DNA of 64,000 bases, taken from assembly GCA_036272595.1 (NCBI GenBank), contig DATAYM010000005.1, positions 1 through 64,000 on the forward strand, read 5' to 3'. The translations under genes were made by a program, and so were the position numbers. The DNA comes from Poindextera sp036272595. Lineage in GTDB: Bacteria; Pseudomonadota; Alphaproteobacteria; Caulobacterales; Caulobacteraceae. Shown piece by piece: positions 51,027-62,076 of the stretch (positions are counted from its first letter, which is position 1; every line of letters begins with the position of its first letter). The notes beneath the pieces are model-generated. The model ran no database searches and had not been told where the DNA came from. It was given only the letters and a program-made list of their open reading frames with translations.

Positions 51027-53432
51027 ATGACCGAAGGCGAGATCAGGCGCGTGTGCGGGCCGGTGCGGCGAGCGGCGGTGATGCGGGGCCTGCTGCTCGG
51101 CGGCGCGGCGCTGGCCGCCCTGGGTGCGGGCGCCGCGCGCGCCCAGTCCGCGGCCGCCAATCCTCCGGCCGGCGCCGCCGCCGCGGCCGATGCGGCCCCG
51201 ACGGTGCAGGACATCGTGGTCACCGCCAACAAGCGGGCCGAGCGGGCCAACGCCGTGCCCATGTCGATCACCGCCGCCACCCGCGACGTGCTGGTGCGGC
51301 AGAAGATCGAACAGCCACGCGACCTGGCCAGGATCACGCCGTCCTTCACCTACGCCGACTCCTATGTCGGCTCGCCGATCTACACCCTGCGCGGCGTCGG
51401 CTTCAGCGACATCAGCCTTGGCGGCCGCTCCACCGTCGGCATCTATGTCGACGAGGCGCCGATCGCCTTTCCGATCGAGACCCTGGGCGCCGGCCTGGAC
51501 CTGGAGCGGGTCGAGGTGCTGAAGGGCCCGCAAGGCACCCTGTTCGGACAGAACGCCACCGGCGGCGCGATCAACTATATCGCCGCCAAGCCGACCCAGG
51601 CCTTCGAGGCCGGCGCCAAGGTCGGCTACGGCAATTTCAACGCCGTCGAGGCCGGTGGCTATGTCTCCGGACCGGTCAGCGACACCCTGTCGGCGCGGAT
51701 CGCCGTCGATCACACCCAGAACGACGCCTGGCAGCGGAGCTATACGACCGGGGCGAAGAACGGCGTCGGTAACTTCACCGATGGGCGGCTGATCCTGGCG
51801 TGGACGCCGTCCAGCCGCTTCCGGGCGCAGCTGGACATCAATGGATTCTACGACAATTCCGACGTCCAGGCGGGCCAGCTGATCGCCATTACGCCCAGCA
51901 TCCCCGCCGCCGCCGGCTTCGTGCCGGGCCTGCTGACCTATCCGCTGGCGCCCCACGACGACACCGCCGCCGACTTCAATCCGGGCCAGGACTATCGCCG
52001 GCGGAACGGCTTCATCCAGGCCAACCTGCGGCTGGACTACGATCTCGGCGCGGGAATGACCCTGACCTCGCTGACCTCGGCGAGCCACTATAGCCAGCGC
52101 CAGCTGCAGGACATCGACGGAACCACCCTGTCGAACCTCAGCCAGCTGACGGTCGGCCATATCGACTCGGTGTTCGAGGAATTGCGGCTGGCCGGCGAGA
52201 TCGGCCAAGCCGGCCATTTCGTCGCCGGCGTCAACTACGCCCACGACCAGGTCGCCCAGGACGGCCTGGACAATATCAGCCAGAGCACCACCGCCTTCAC
52301 CTTCGCGCCCTTCATGCTGCCGCTGTTCACCGACTTCCGCGACCGCGACAGCCAGGATGAAACCACCGCGGCGGTGTTCGCCAGCGGCGACTACAGGCTG
52401 ATTGACGATGTCCGCATCTATGGCGGCCTGCGCTACACCCGCGCCATCGACCGGTTCGAGGGCTGCACGGCCGACACCGGCGACGGTATCGCGGCGCTGG
52501 ACTTCGGCACGCTGGAGAATGTCTTCAGGGCCGGGGCGGGCCTGCCGCCGAACGCGCCGATTCCGGCCGGCGGCTGCGTCACCGCCAACGCCCTGTTCGC
52601 GCCCGGCCTGGTCCGCAACACCCTGGACCAGAACAACCTCTCATGGCGCGCCGGCGCCGAATGGACGCCGTCGCCGTCGCTGCTGCTCTACGCCAATGTC
52701 AGCCGCGGCTATAAGGCCGGCGGCTTTCCCGACCTGGCCGCCAGCCTCGACACCCAGTTCCTGCCCGCCACCCAGGAATCGCTCACCGCCTACGAAGGCG
52801 GCTTCAAGACCACCCTCCTGCAGCGGACCCTGCAGCTCAACGGTGCGGTCTTCTACTACGACTACACGGACAAGCAGATCCTCGGGAAGGTGCTGGACCC
52901 GGTGTTCGGCCCATTGCTGCGGCTGATCAACGTGCCGAAATCCCGGATCACCGGAGCCGAGCTGCAGCTGACCTGGACCCCGGTGCGTGGACTGACGATC
53001 AACGCCGGCGGCGACTATATCGACTCCGAGGTGCTCGGCGGCTTCGTCAACTACGACGCCACCGGGGCCCTGCGCAACTTCAACGGCGAGGCCTTCCCCA
53101 ATACGCCGCGCTGGCAGTTCGTCTCCGACATCGACTATCGCCACAGCCTGACCGACGCCCTGGTCGGCTTCGTCGGCGGCGGCGTCACCTATGAGGGGCC
53201 GACCAACAGCCAGCTTGGCGAACTGCCGCTGTTGCGCGTCGAGGGCTACGCCCTGGTCGACCTGCGCGGCGGGGTCGAGTCGGCCGACGGCGCCTGGCGG
53301 ATCTGGGCCTGGGGACGCAACATCACCAACGCCTATTACTGGACCGCCGCCAACGCCAACCTGGACACCACCGTCCGCTTCACCGGCATGCCCGCCACCT
53401 ATGGCGTCACCCTGACCTATCGCTACCGCTGA
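51027..53432 (+). CDS. TonB-dependent outer-membrane receptor
   Basis: The 801-residue product begins with a signal peptide (LLLGGAALAALGAGAARA, cleaved before QSA). A TonB-box-like DIVVTANKRAE precedes the plug (VYTLRGVGFSDIS-like, VEVLKGPQGTLFGQNATGGA), then a 22-strand-type barrel with aromatic-alternating segments. It imports a substrate across the outer membrane with TonB energy; family members near BVMO and SDR genes often take up steroids or terpenoids, an inference here. ATG 51027 has GGAGG seven bases upstream. Confidence 0.92.
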   Translation: MTEGEIRRVCGPVRRAAVMRGLLLGGAALAALGAGAARAQSAAANPPAGAAAAADAAPTVQDIVVTANKRAERANAVPMSITAATRDVLVRQKIEQPRDLARITPSFTYADSYVGSPIYTLRGVGFSDISLGGRSTVGIYVDEAPIAFPIETLGAGLDLERVEVLKGPQGTLFGQNATGGAINYIAAKPTQAFEAGAKVGYGNFNAVEAGGYVSGPVSDTLSARIAVDHTQNDAWQRSYTTGAKNGVGNFTDGRLILAWTPSSRFRAQLDINGFYDNSDVQAGQLIAITPSIPAAAGFVPGLLTYPLAPHDDTAADFNPGQDYRRRNGFIQANLRLDYDLGAGMTLTSLTSASHYSQRQLQDIDGTTLSNLSQLTVGHIDSVFEELRLAGEIGQAGHFVAGVNYAHDQVAQDGLDNISQSTTAFTFAPFMLPLFTDFRDRDSQDETTAAVFASGDYRLIDDVRIYGGLRYTRAIDRFEGCTADTGDGIAALDFGTLENVFRAGAGLPPNAPIPAGGCVTANALFAPGLVRNTLDQNNLSWRAGAEWTPSPSLLLYANVSRGYKAGGFPDLAASLDTQFLPATQESLTAYEGGFKTTLLQRTLQLNGAVFYYDYTDKQILGKVLDPVFGPLLRLINVPKSRITGAELQLTWTPVRGLTINAGGDYIDSEVLGGFVNYDATGALRNFNGEAFPNTPRWQFVSDIDYRHSLTDALVGFVGGGVTYEGPTNSQLGELPLLRVEGYALVDLRGGVESADGAWRIWAWGRNITNAYYWTAANANLDTTVRFTGMPATYGVTLTYRYR

Positions 53433-53475
53433 GCCGGCGGCTCATTTCAAAGCCCTCTCACCAACGGACCCGGAC

Positions 53476-54615
53476 ATGAGCGACCTTGTCATTGGCGGCG
53501 ACGCCGGCCCCGCATTCGGCGCGGCCGCCGAGGCCTTCGCGGAGAACTTCCGCTCCCAGCAGGAGGTCGGCGCCTCCTTCTGCGTCTTCAAGGACGGCGA
53601 GAAGGTGGTCGACCTCTGGGGCGGCCATGTCGACGCCGCCCGTAGCCGGCCGTGGGAGCGCGACACCCTGGTCAACGTCTGGTCGACCACCAAGGGGGTG
53701 ATGGCGCTGTGCGTCGCGCGCCTGAACGACCAGGGCCTGCTTGAGAACGACCGTCCGGTCGCGGACTATTGGCCGGAGTTCGCCGCCAACGGCAAGGGCA
53801 AGGTGACGGTGGCCCAGCTCTTCTCCCACCAGGCCGGCCTCGCCGGCCCGGGGCGCCAGCTCACCGAGGCGGACATGCTCGACACGGACCGGATGGCCGA
53901 GCTGATGGCCGCGGAGCCGCCGCACTGGCCGATCGGAACGCGCTCCGGCTACCACGCCTTCTCCATCGGGCCGCTTGGCGACGGCCTTTTCAAGCGTGTG
54001 ACCGGCAAGAGCGTCGGTCAGTATTTCCGCGACGAGATCGGCGCGCCCGCGGGCGCCGACTTCCACATGGGCCTTGCCGCCGACCAGGACGCCCGGGTCG
54101 CCGAGATCATGCATGACGAGTTCCCGCAGTCCGGCGGGGTCGAGACCTTCAACGAATTCCAGCGCCTGGCCCAGGTGAACGTGCCGATAAGGTTCGAGAT
54201 GGCCAACCTGCGCGCCTGGAGGGCCCAGGGGACGCCGTCGGCCGGCGGAACCGGCAACGCCCGCGGCCTCGCCAGCCTCTATTCGGCCCTGGTCACGGAC
54301 CGGCGGCTCGGCGGGGTCGAGCTGGTCAGCCAGGCGGCGCTGGACGCGGCAACCACGGTGCAGATCGAGAACGAGGATCTGGTGCTGCGCTTTCCGATCA
54401 GCTGGGGCGTCGGCTTCGCCGTCAACAAGGCCATGGGGGTCTATGGTCCGAACCCCAGGGCTTTCGGGCACCACGGCTGGGGCGGCTCCTTCGCCTTCGC
54501 CGATCCCGACCGGCGCCTGGCCATCGCCTATGCGATGAACTTCATGCGCGAGCCGCAAGGCGGGCTTGATCCGCGCTTCGAGGCCCTGATCCGGTCGGTC
54601 TACGCCTCGATCTGA
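53476..54615 (+). CDS. Serine hydrolase/esterase, EstB-like
   Basis: The 379-residue beta-lactamase-fold protein has STTK (70-73, S-x-x-K) in VWSTTKGVMALCVARL, a LFSHQAGLAG loop, YHAFSIGPL for the tyrosine motif and HHGWGGSF near the end, the EstB/class C layout. No signal peptide is present, so cytosolic. It could open a lactone or ester made by the neighbouring monooxygenase, which is inference. It overlaps the convergent TetR gene by 16 bases. Confidence 0.87.
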   Translation: MSDLVIGGDAGPAFGAAAEAFAENFRSQQEVGASFCVFKDGEKVVDLWGGHVDAARSRPWERDTLVNVWSTTKGVMALCVARLNDQGLLENDRPVADYWPEFAANGKGKVTVAQLFSHQAGLAGPGRQLTEADMLDTDRMAELMAAEPPHWPIGTRSGYHAFSIGPLGDGLFKRVTGKSVGQYFRDEIGAPAGADFHMGLAADQDARVAEIMHDEFPQSGGVETFNEFQRLAQVNVPIRFEMANLRAWRAQGTPSAGGTGNARGLASLYSALVTDRRLGGVELVSQAALDAATTVQIENEDLVLRFPISWGVGFAVNKAMGVYGPNPRAFGHHGWGGSFAFADPDRRLAIAYAMNFMREPQGGLDPRFEALIRSVYASI

Positions 54616-55343
54616 TCCTTCGCCGTCAGGGCCCGGACCTTTTCCTCCAGGCCGCGGATCAGGCAGTCCAGCCCGAACAGGAACTGGTCGTCGTCCAGCG
54701 GCTGGGACAGCACCAGGGCCGCATCGTGCGAGGCTTCGCGCGGGATGTCCTCGACCGCGCGCAACAGCGCCTCCAGCTTCTTCGCCCGCTCCGGCCGCGA
54801 CCGGCGCTCGCCAGGGCGGTGGGCGCGCCGCAGGGCCTGGGCCTCCAGCAGGGCATAGCCGCTGGTATAGCTGGAGATGGCCCAGTAGGCGTCGGCCAGC
54901 AGGGCCGGGGGCACGCCGGTGGCGCGCAGCCGCTGGATCATCTCGCTGTTGACCTTCAGCGACACCGCCGAGCGGCGCAGTTCGCGGCCGATGATGTCGG
55001 CCAGTTCCGGATGCGCCAGCATGGCGCCGCGCACCCCGCGGCTCAGCGCCCTGGCCTGGGCCTGCCAGCCGCCGCGCACGGGCGGCGGGGCGAATCCCGC
55101 CACCACGCCGTCGACCACCGCGTCCAGCAGTTCGGACTTGTTCCGGAAGTGCCGGTAGACCCCCATGGTCGAGGCGCCGAGGGCGACGCCGAGGTCCCGC
55201 ATGTTCAAGGCGGCCAGTCCCCTGGCGTCGATCAGTTCGAGCGCGGCGGCCATGATGCGCTCGCGGGAGAGTTCGGCGCGCGGTCGGGACCCTGGCTTTT
55301 CCGGCCGGCCTTGGCGCGGCATATCGTCGGGGATGGAGGTCAT
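54600..55343 (-). CDS. TetR/AcrR family regulator with TetR_C-type domain
   Basis: A 247-residue regulator with the TetR helix-turn-helix (RERIMAAALELIDARGLAAL, MRDLGVALGASTMGVYRHF) and a ligand domain resembling that of true TetR (GYALLEAQALRRAH, DDDQFLFGLDCLIRGLE). The N-terminal lead is basic (RQGRPEKPGSRPRAELS). Start at ATG 55343 was taken; ATG 55322 is also possible. It may govern the hydrolase or the neighbouring catabolic genes. A longer open frame upstream is shadow. Confidence 0.86.
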   Translation of the reverse strand: MTSIPDDMPRQGRPEKPGSRPRAELSRERIMAAALELIDARGLAALNMRDLGVALGASTMGVYRHFRNKSELLDAVVDGVVAGFAPPPVRGGWQAQARALSRGVRGAMLAHPELADIIGRELRRSAVSLKVNSEMIQRLRATGVPPALLADAYWAISSYTSGYALLEAQALRRAHRPGERRSRPERAKKLEALLRAVEDIPREASHDAALVLSQPLDDDQFLFGLDCLIRGLEEKVRALTAKDQIEA

Positions 55344-55377
55344 CTGCGCTACAGGTTGCGCCCGCCGGTGCGGGCTT

Positions 55378-55803
55378 TCAACCGCCGGGGGCGGCGGCCT
55401 CCGCCTGCCATCCAAACGACGAGCCCTGCAGTTGCGGCAGGTCGTCGGTGATCTCCAGCCAGGGCGCCTTGGAGGAGACGAAGGCATGGAACTGCGGCCG
55501 CACGCCGGGATCGCCGTCCGTGGTCCCCAGGCGGATGTGCACCAGGCCCTTGTCGTGGCGCTCGGTCAGCACGCTGGAGCCGCAGTGTTTGCAGAAGCAT
55601 CGCTTCACCCCCGGCGAGGACTCGTAGCGGCTCAGCGCCTCGGCCCCGCTGAGCAGCCGGAAATGCTCCATCGGCGCCCGCATGGAGCTGGCGAAGGCGC
55701 TCCCGCTCCATTTGCGGCAGCGGCTGCAATGGCAGTTGTAGGTCGGCCCCGCCGCCTCGAGCTCATAGCGCACGACGCCGCACAGGCAGCTTCCGGTGAT
55801 CAT
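55378..55803 (-). CDS. GFA-domain protein
   Basis: This 141-residue protein has the zinc-binding cysteine pattern of the glutathione-dependent formaldehyde-activating (GFA) family: GSCLCGVVRYEL, CHCSRCRK and CFCKHCGSS. GFA proteins were linked to S-hydroxymethylglutathione formation, but most homologues are of unproven function. ATG 55803 starts the CxCG motif four residues later, as usual. Upstream of the ATG the DNA leads to the thiC riboswitch in the opposite direction. Confidence 0.88.
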   Translation of the reverse strand: MITGSCLCGVVRYELEAAGPTYNCHCSRCRKWSGSAFASSMRAPMEHFRLLSGAEALSRYESSPGVKRCFCKHCGSSVLTERHDKGLVHIRLGTTDGDPGVRPQFHAFVSSKAPWLEITDDLPQLQGSSFGWQAEAAAPGG

Positions 55804-55883
55804 GGACGAGGGCCTCCGTCTGACGGGCCGCCGTTGTAGCCGATCGCCGCTTGACCGGCGACGGGGCGGGCGTAGTCTCCGCC

Positions 55884-55987
55884 TTCTCCGGGGAGCCCCG
55901 CTTGAAGGGGCTGAGATTCCGCTGGCGCTTCGGCGCGGCGCGGTGACCCGCTGAACCTGATCCGGGTCATGCCGGCGAAGGGAGAGA
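55884..55987 (+). promoter_or_regulatory. TPP riboswitch (THI element) upstream of thiC
   Basis: The conserved blocks are all present: GGGGAGCCCC, GGGGCTGAGA, then CCCGCTGAACCTGATCCGGG and GCCGGCGAAGGGAG. The terminal helix pairs TTCTCC (55884) with GGGAGAG (55980). It should bind thiamine pyrophosphate and lower thiC expression; 77 bases separate it from the ATG. Confidence 0.95.
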
Positions 55988-56063
55988 ACCGGGACGGCGG
56001 AAATCCGCTCCCTCTTTTCCACCCGACGCCGGCGCCCGTAACGGCTTTAAGGAGCCCGCGCCG

Positions 56064-57884
<1,821 letters not shown>

Positions 57885-57909
57885 GCGCGTTCGCTCGGCT
57901 GTTTTTGAA

Positions 57910-58095
57910 CCGCTCATCCCCGCGAAAGCGGGGACCCAGGTTTTTTATTCTGCCGGACTGTTATCGCCGCGGGACGGAAGGTTCACCGCCAGGTGCGCCA
58001 AGCACGCCAAGGGGTCCGCGCCCGACCCTTCTCTTCTTGGCGAACTTGGCGTCCTCGGCGGTAAAGCTTGAATTCCCATCTCCGCGGGAATGAGC
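57910..58095. repeat. Nested inverted-repeat element, family B copy 2
   Basis: The left arm (57910-57940) matches that at 10421-10451 except for GAAA versus GAAC in the loop, again followed by TTTTTT. Inner CACCGCC/GGCGGT arms with repeated GCCAAG units lie at about 57983-58010 and 58036-58062. The right outer arm is more diverged (CATCTCCGCGGGAATGAGC). It sits after thiC and may end its transcript. Confidence 0.78.
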
Positions 58096-58104
58096 AGGGA
58101 AGAG

Positions 58105-58674
58105 ATGGCGCCTCACATCCACATCACCGGCGCATCCGGCTGCGGCGTGTCCACGCTCGGTGCGGGGCTGGCGACGCGGCTGGGATGTGCTCATCTGGAT
58201 ACGGATGAGTTCTACTGGACGCCGAGCGAGCCGCCGTTCCAGGTCTCGCGCGAGGTCCCCGAGCGGCTGCGGCTCCTGCACCAAGCGTTCGATGCCGCCC
58301 CCGACGGCTGGGTCCTCTCCGGCTCCCTCGACGGCTGGGGCGATCCGCTGATTCCGTTGTTTGACGGCGTGGTCTTCCTCAGCGCGCCCGCCGAGGTGCG
58401 GCTGGCGCGGCTGGCGGAGCGGGAGCGGCGACGGCTGGGGCCGGCGGTCGAGGCCGGCGGAGCGATGCATGCGCAGCACCTGGATTTCCTCAGGTATGCC
58501 GGCGCCTATGACACCGGCGTGTTCACCAGCCAGATGACCGGCCGCTACCGCGCGCGGCATGAAGCCTGGCTTGAACGCCTGCCATGCCCGGTGCTGCGCC
58601 TGGACGGCGCGCTGCCCACGGGCGCCCTTGTCGATGCGGTGCTCGCTTGGCCGGAAAAACGGAACGTGTTTTAG
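58105..58674 (+). CDS. P-loop NTPase/adenylate-kinase-like protein
   Basis: The 189-residue protein has a P-loop-like start IHITGASGCGVSTLGAGLA in which Val takes the place usually held by the Walker lysine (GxxxxGVST). This variant is seen in a subfamily of small kinase-like proteins, so loss of nucleotide binding is not certain. LDTDEFYW and VLSGSLDGW follow, then a lid-like ERERRRLG. Substrate unknown. ATG 58105 has AGGGAAGAG directly upstream; an ATG at 58090 is also open. Confidence 0.8.
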   Translation: MAPHIHITGASGCGVSTLGAGLATRLGCAHLDTDEFYWTPSEPPFQVSREVPERLRLLHQAFDAAPDGWVLSGSLDGWGDPLIPLFDGVVFLSAPAEVRLARLAERERRRLGPAVEAGGAMHAQHLDFLRYAGAYDTGVFTSQMTGRYRARHEAWLERLPCPVLRLDGALPTGALVDAVLAWPEKRNVF

Positions 58675-58712
58675 TCTCTCCTGAACGGCGATAACCGATT
58701 GGGAGGAAGCGC

Positions 58713-60353
58713 GTGGCGGACGGAGCGAGTTTGGATCGGGGACGCGGCCGCCAGGTGGACGCCATCGTCATCGGCGCCGGGTTTGGCGGCATGTACATGC
58801 TGCACAAGCTGCGCGAGCTCGGCCTGAGCGTTCAGGGCTTCGAGGCTGGGGATGACGTCGGCGGCACCTGGTACTGGAACCGCTATCCCGGCGCGCGCTG
58901 CGACATCCCGAGCCTCGCCTATTCCTACACCTGGTCGGACGAGCTGCGTTCCGAATGGCGCTGGAAGGAAAAGTACGCCGCCCAGCCGGAGATCTACGCC
59001 TATGCCCGCCACGTCGCCGACAAGTTCGGCTTGCGGCCGCTGATCGCGTTCGAAACCCGGGTTCTTTCGGCGACGTTCGACGAGCAGGCCGATCTGTGGC
59101 GCATCGTCACCGACCGCGGCGATCAGGTGGCGGCGCGCTGGCTGGTCATGGCCACCGGCTGCCTTTCCACCCCGCGCGCGCCGGCCATTCCCGGCGTCGA
59201 GAGCTTCGCCGGCCCGACCTATCACACCGGCGCCTGGCCGCACGACGGCGTCGATTTCACCGGCCAGCGGGTGGCGGTGATCGGCACCGGCTCATCCGGC
59301 ATCCAGTCGATCCCTCAGATCGCCGCCGCCGCCGACCACGTCGTCGTCTTTCAGCGCACGCCGAACTTCTCGATCCCCGCGCGCAATACCCCGCTCCGCG
59401 ACAAGGACATCGAAGCCTTCGAGCAGATGTATCCGGCCTACCTGGCCATGGTGAAGGGACCTGGCATGGGCTTCGGCGGCGGCGCCGGGGCTGAGCTGCC
59501 GATCCCCGACGACGAGGCGCAGCGCAAGCGTTACGAGGAACTGTGGGCGATCGGCGGCGCCGGGTTCCTGGCGGCCTGGGGCAACCTGCTGACCAGCGTC
59601 GAGGTCAACGACCGCGCTGCGGAGTTCGTGCGCGGCAAGATCGCCGAGGTGGTCGCCGACCCGAAGACCGCGGCGAACCTGCAGCCGCGCGATCACCCGA
59701 TCGGCACCAAGCGCATCTGCGTCGATATCGACTACTACGAGACCTACAACCGGCCGAACGTCGAGCTGGTGAACCTGCGCGAGACGCCGATCGAGGCGAT
59801 CACGCCCGACGCCATCCGCACCAGCGCGGCGAGCTATCCAATCGACGCCATCGTCTTCGCCACCGGCTTCGACGCCATGACCGGGGCGCTGTTGGCCATC
59901 GACATCAAGGGCCTCGACGGCGCCGATTTCCGCGACGCCTGGGCGGAGGGGCCGAAGGCCTATCTGGGCCTGGCGGTGGCGGGCTTCCCCAACATGTTCC
60001 TGATCACCGGTCCGGGCAGCCCGAGCGTGCTCTCCAACATGATCAACTCCATCGAACAGCATGTGGAGTGGATCACCGACTGCATCGGCTACATGCGCGA
60101 GCATGGCTACACGCGCATCGCCGCCGATCCATCCACCCAGCAGGCCTGGGTCGAGCATGTGGCCAAGGTCGCCGACAAGACCCTCTTTCCGCGCGCCGCC
60201 TCCTGGTACATGGGCGCCAACATCCCCGGAAAGGTGCGGGTGTTCATGCCCTATATCGGCGCCGGCTACCGCAAGAAGTGCGCCGACGTCGCCGAGGCCG
60301 GCTACGAAGGCTTCGTCCTGGCCAGGGAGCCCGCCGAGGCCGGCGCGGCCTAG
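58713..60353 (+). CDS. Baeyer-Villiger monooxygenase (cyclohexanone-monooxygenase-like)
   Basis: The 546-residue flavoprotein has FAD motif IGAGFGG (20-26), DDVGGTWYWNRYPGARCD, the Baeyer-Villiger fingerprint FAGPTYHTGAWP (165-176) and an NADPH motif VIGTGSSGIQ. The closing part (SVLSNMINSIEQHVEWI) is typical of cyclohexanone/phenylacetone-monooxygenase relatives. It should turn a cyclic or aryl ketone into a lactone or ester. GTG 58713 follows GGGAGGAAGC. A convergent hydrolase stop is one base away. Confidence 0.94.
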   Translation: MADGASLDRGRGRQVDAIVIGAGFGGMYMLHKLRELGLSVQGFEAGDDVGGTWYWNRYPGARCDIPSLAYSYTWSDELRSEWRWKEKYAAQPEIYAYARHVADKFGLRPLIAFETRVLSATFDEQADLWRIVTDRGDQVAARWLVMATGCLSTPRAPAIPGVESFAGPTYHTGAWPHDGVDFTGQRVAVIGTGSSGIQSIPQIAAAADHVVVFQRTPNFSIPARNTPLRDKDIEAFEQMYPAYLAMVKGPGMGFGGGAGAELPIPDDEAQRKRYEELWAIGGAGFLAAWGNLLTSVEVNDRAAEFVRGKIAEVVADPKTAANLQPRDHPIGTKRICVDIDYYETYNRPNVELVNLRETPIEAITPDAIRTSAASYPIDAIVFATGFDAMTGALLAIDIKGLDGADFRDAWAEGPKAYLGLAVAGFPNMFLITGPGSPSVLSNMINSIEQHVEWITDCIGYMREHGYTRIAADPSTQQAWVEHVAKVADKTLFPRAASWYMGANIPGKVRVFMPYIGAGYRKKCADVAEAGYEGFVLAREPAEAGAA

Positions 60354-60354
60354 T

Positions 60355-61425
60355 CTAGGCGGCGAGCGCGAAGGGCCTGGCTTCCGCCAGCAGCGCCTGG
60401 AGGAAGGCGTCCGGCATGGCGATCGACGCCATGTGGCCGCCGCCGGGAAGGCTGACGAAGCGTTTCGCCGGCGCCTCGACCGCGTCGAGGTACTCGGCCG
60501 CCAGACTGGTCGGGGTCTGGATGTCCTCCGAGCCCTGGATGACCACGAAGGGCATGGCGAACGGCGCATAGGGCGGCCCGTCGCTATAGCCGACGATCGA
60601 GTCGCGCAGCGCCGTGGAGCTGAAGCTGGCGCCGCCGAACCAGTCGATCGCCTCCCTTAAGGAAAGGCCGGGCGCGCTCAGCAGTCCCATGAGCACCTTG
60701 GTCTGCATGCCGCGCTCGCTCGGCGGCGAATAGCGGCCGATCAGGATCCGCCGCTCGGTCATCAGCTGCCGCATCGACGTCCAGGGCGGCGCCCCGAGCT
60801 TGACCAGCTCCGCCTCGCTGCGGGCGTCGCCCGCCGCCCGCACTCGCGCCAGCAGCGCCGCGTAGCCCACCTCTTCGTTGCGGGTCGAATCGACGACCTG
60901 GCCGGCCCCGACCAGGACGTGGAACAGCTCCGGCCGGCGCCGCGCCATCGTCACCGCCACCAGCGAGCCCCACGACGTCCCGAGCACGATCGCCTTCGCA
61001 TGGCCGGTCCGCTTCAGCGCATAGGCGACGACCTCAAGGCCGTCCTCGGCGATGCGGTCCAGCGAGACCTCGCCCTGTCCGGTCTTCGCGCGGCTGAAGG
61101 TGCGGCCGGCGCCGCGCTGGTCCCAATGCACGACGGTGAAGTGGCGTTCCCAGGCGCGGCTGACGATGGGAATGAACGGCGTCAGGCTGCTGCCCGGTCC
61201 GCCATGCGCGACGACGAGCACCGGATTGGCCAGATCCTCGCCGCGGATGGAGACCCATTGCTCGACGCCGCCGATGCGCACGAAGCCCTCTTCGGCGATC
61301 CCGTTCGGCGAGCCGATCGCCAGCGCCGCCGCGACGCGGGCCTGACGCCAGGCGCGAAAGCCCAGCGCCGCCAGCCCAAGGACGACAAGCGCGCCAAGGA
61401 TGATTTCGAGCCAGGTCGCCAACAT
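60355..61425 (-). CDS. Membrane-anchored alpha/beta hydrolase, proline-iminopeptidase-like
   Basis: The 356-residue protein opens with an N-terminal hydrophobic helix (LEIILGALVVLGLAALGF), then HGGPG (74-78), WDQRGAG and the nucleophile elbow LGTSWGSL (Ser151), with a C-terminal GGGHMAS histidine. The HGGPG and WDQRG pairs resemble prolyl iminopeptidases, but the membrane anchor and cap are atypical. ATG 61425 is preceded by GGAGGGGGAAGA. Substrate unknown; its convergent neighbour is the monooxygenase. Confidence 0.85.
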   Translation of the reverse strand: MLATWLEIILGALVVLGLAALGFRAWRQARVAAALAIGSPNGIAEEGFVRIGGVEQWVSIRGEDLANPVLVVAHGGPGSSLTPFIPIVSRAWERHFTVVHWDQRGAGRTFSRAKTGQGEVSLDRIAEDGLEVVAYALKRTGHAKAIVLGTSWGSLVAVTMARRRPELFHVLVGAGQVVDSTRNEEVGYAALLARVRAAGDARSEAELVKLGAPPWTSMRQLMTERRILIGRYSPPSERGMQTKVLMGLLSAPGLSLREAIDWFGGASFSSTALRDSIVGYSDGPPYAPFAMPFVVIQGSEDIQTPTSLAAEYLDAVEAPAKRFVSLPGGGHMASIAMPDAFLQALLAEARPFALAA

Positions 61426-61513
61426 TCTTCCCCCTCCGCCCCAGACGGGAAGCAAGCACCCTGCGGCGCCCTTCGCCAGTTAACTGTCTGAAACCTTTGG
61501 GCGGCCGAAAGCC

Positions 61514-62044
61514 CTAGCCGCCGGGCGCCATCAGGCCCACCCGCAGGTGGCTGGCGGTATAGACCGGCTCGCCGTCGGCCAGCAGTCGGCCGTCCGCCAC
61601 GCCCAGGACCAGCTTGCCGCGCCGGACCTGCCTCACGTCGACCTCGTAGCGCACGCGCTTCGTCTCCGGCGTGATGTCGCCGCGGAATTTCACCTCGCCG
61701 ACGCCGAGGGCTCGGCCCTTGCCGGGGGAGCCGGACCAGCCCAGCCAGAAGCCGACGATCTGCCACATGGCGTCGAGCCCGAGGCATCCGGGCATGACCG
61801 GATCGCCGTTGAAGTGGCAGTCGAAGAACCAGAGGCCGGGCGCGATATCGAGTTCGCCGGCGACGTAGCCTTTCCCGAAGGCGCCGCCGTCGAGGCTGAT
61901 CTCGGTGATCCGGTCCATCATCAGCATCGGCGGCATGGGCAGCTGGGCGTTTCCCGGGCCGAAATAGCCGCCGCGGCCGGAGGCCAGCAGATCTTGCCTG
62001 GTATAGGACGGTTTTGGCGTGTGGAAGTCCCACGGGTCGGCCAT
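61514..62044 (-). CDS. fabA: 3-hydroxydecanoyl-ACP dehydratase/isomerase FabA
   Basis: A 176-residue hot-dog-fold enzyme with catalytic His77 and Asp91 in FFDCHFNGDPVMPGCLGLDAM, 14 residues apart as in E. coli FabA (70 and 84). PMPPMLMMDRI is the family N-terminal block. FabA makes trans-2- and cis-3-decenoyl-ACP, the branch to unsaturated fatty acids. A FabB partner is not adjacent. A TetR gene lies 32 bases upstream on the same strand. Confidence 0.95.
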   Translation of the reverse strand: MADPWDFHTPKPSYTRQDLLASGRGGYFGPGNAQLPMPPMLMMDRITEISLDGGAFGKGYVAGELDIAPGLWFFDCHFNGDPVMPGCLGLDAMWQIVGFWLGWSGSPGKGRALGVGEVKFRGDITPETKRVRYEVDVRQVRRGKLVLGVADGRLLADGEPVYTASHLRVGLMAPGG

Positions 62045-62076
62045 GCGATGTGATCCTTCACGATAGGGGTTGGAGT

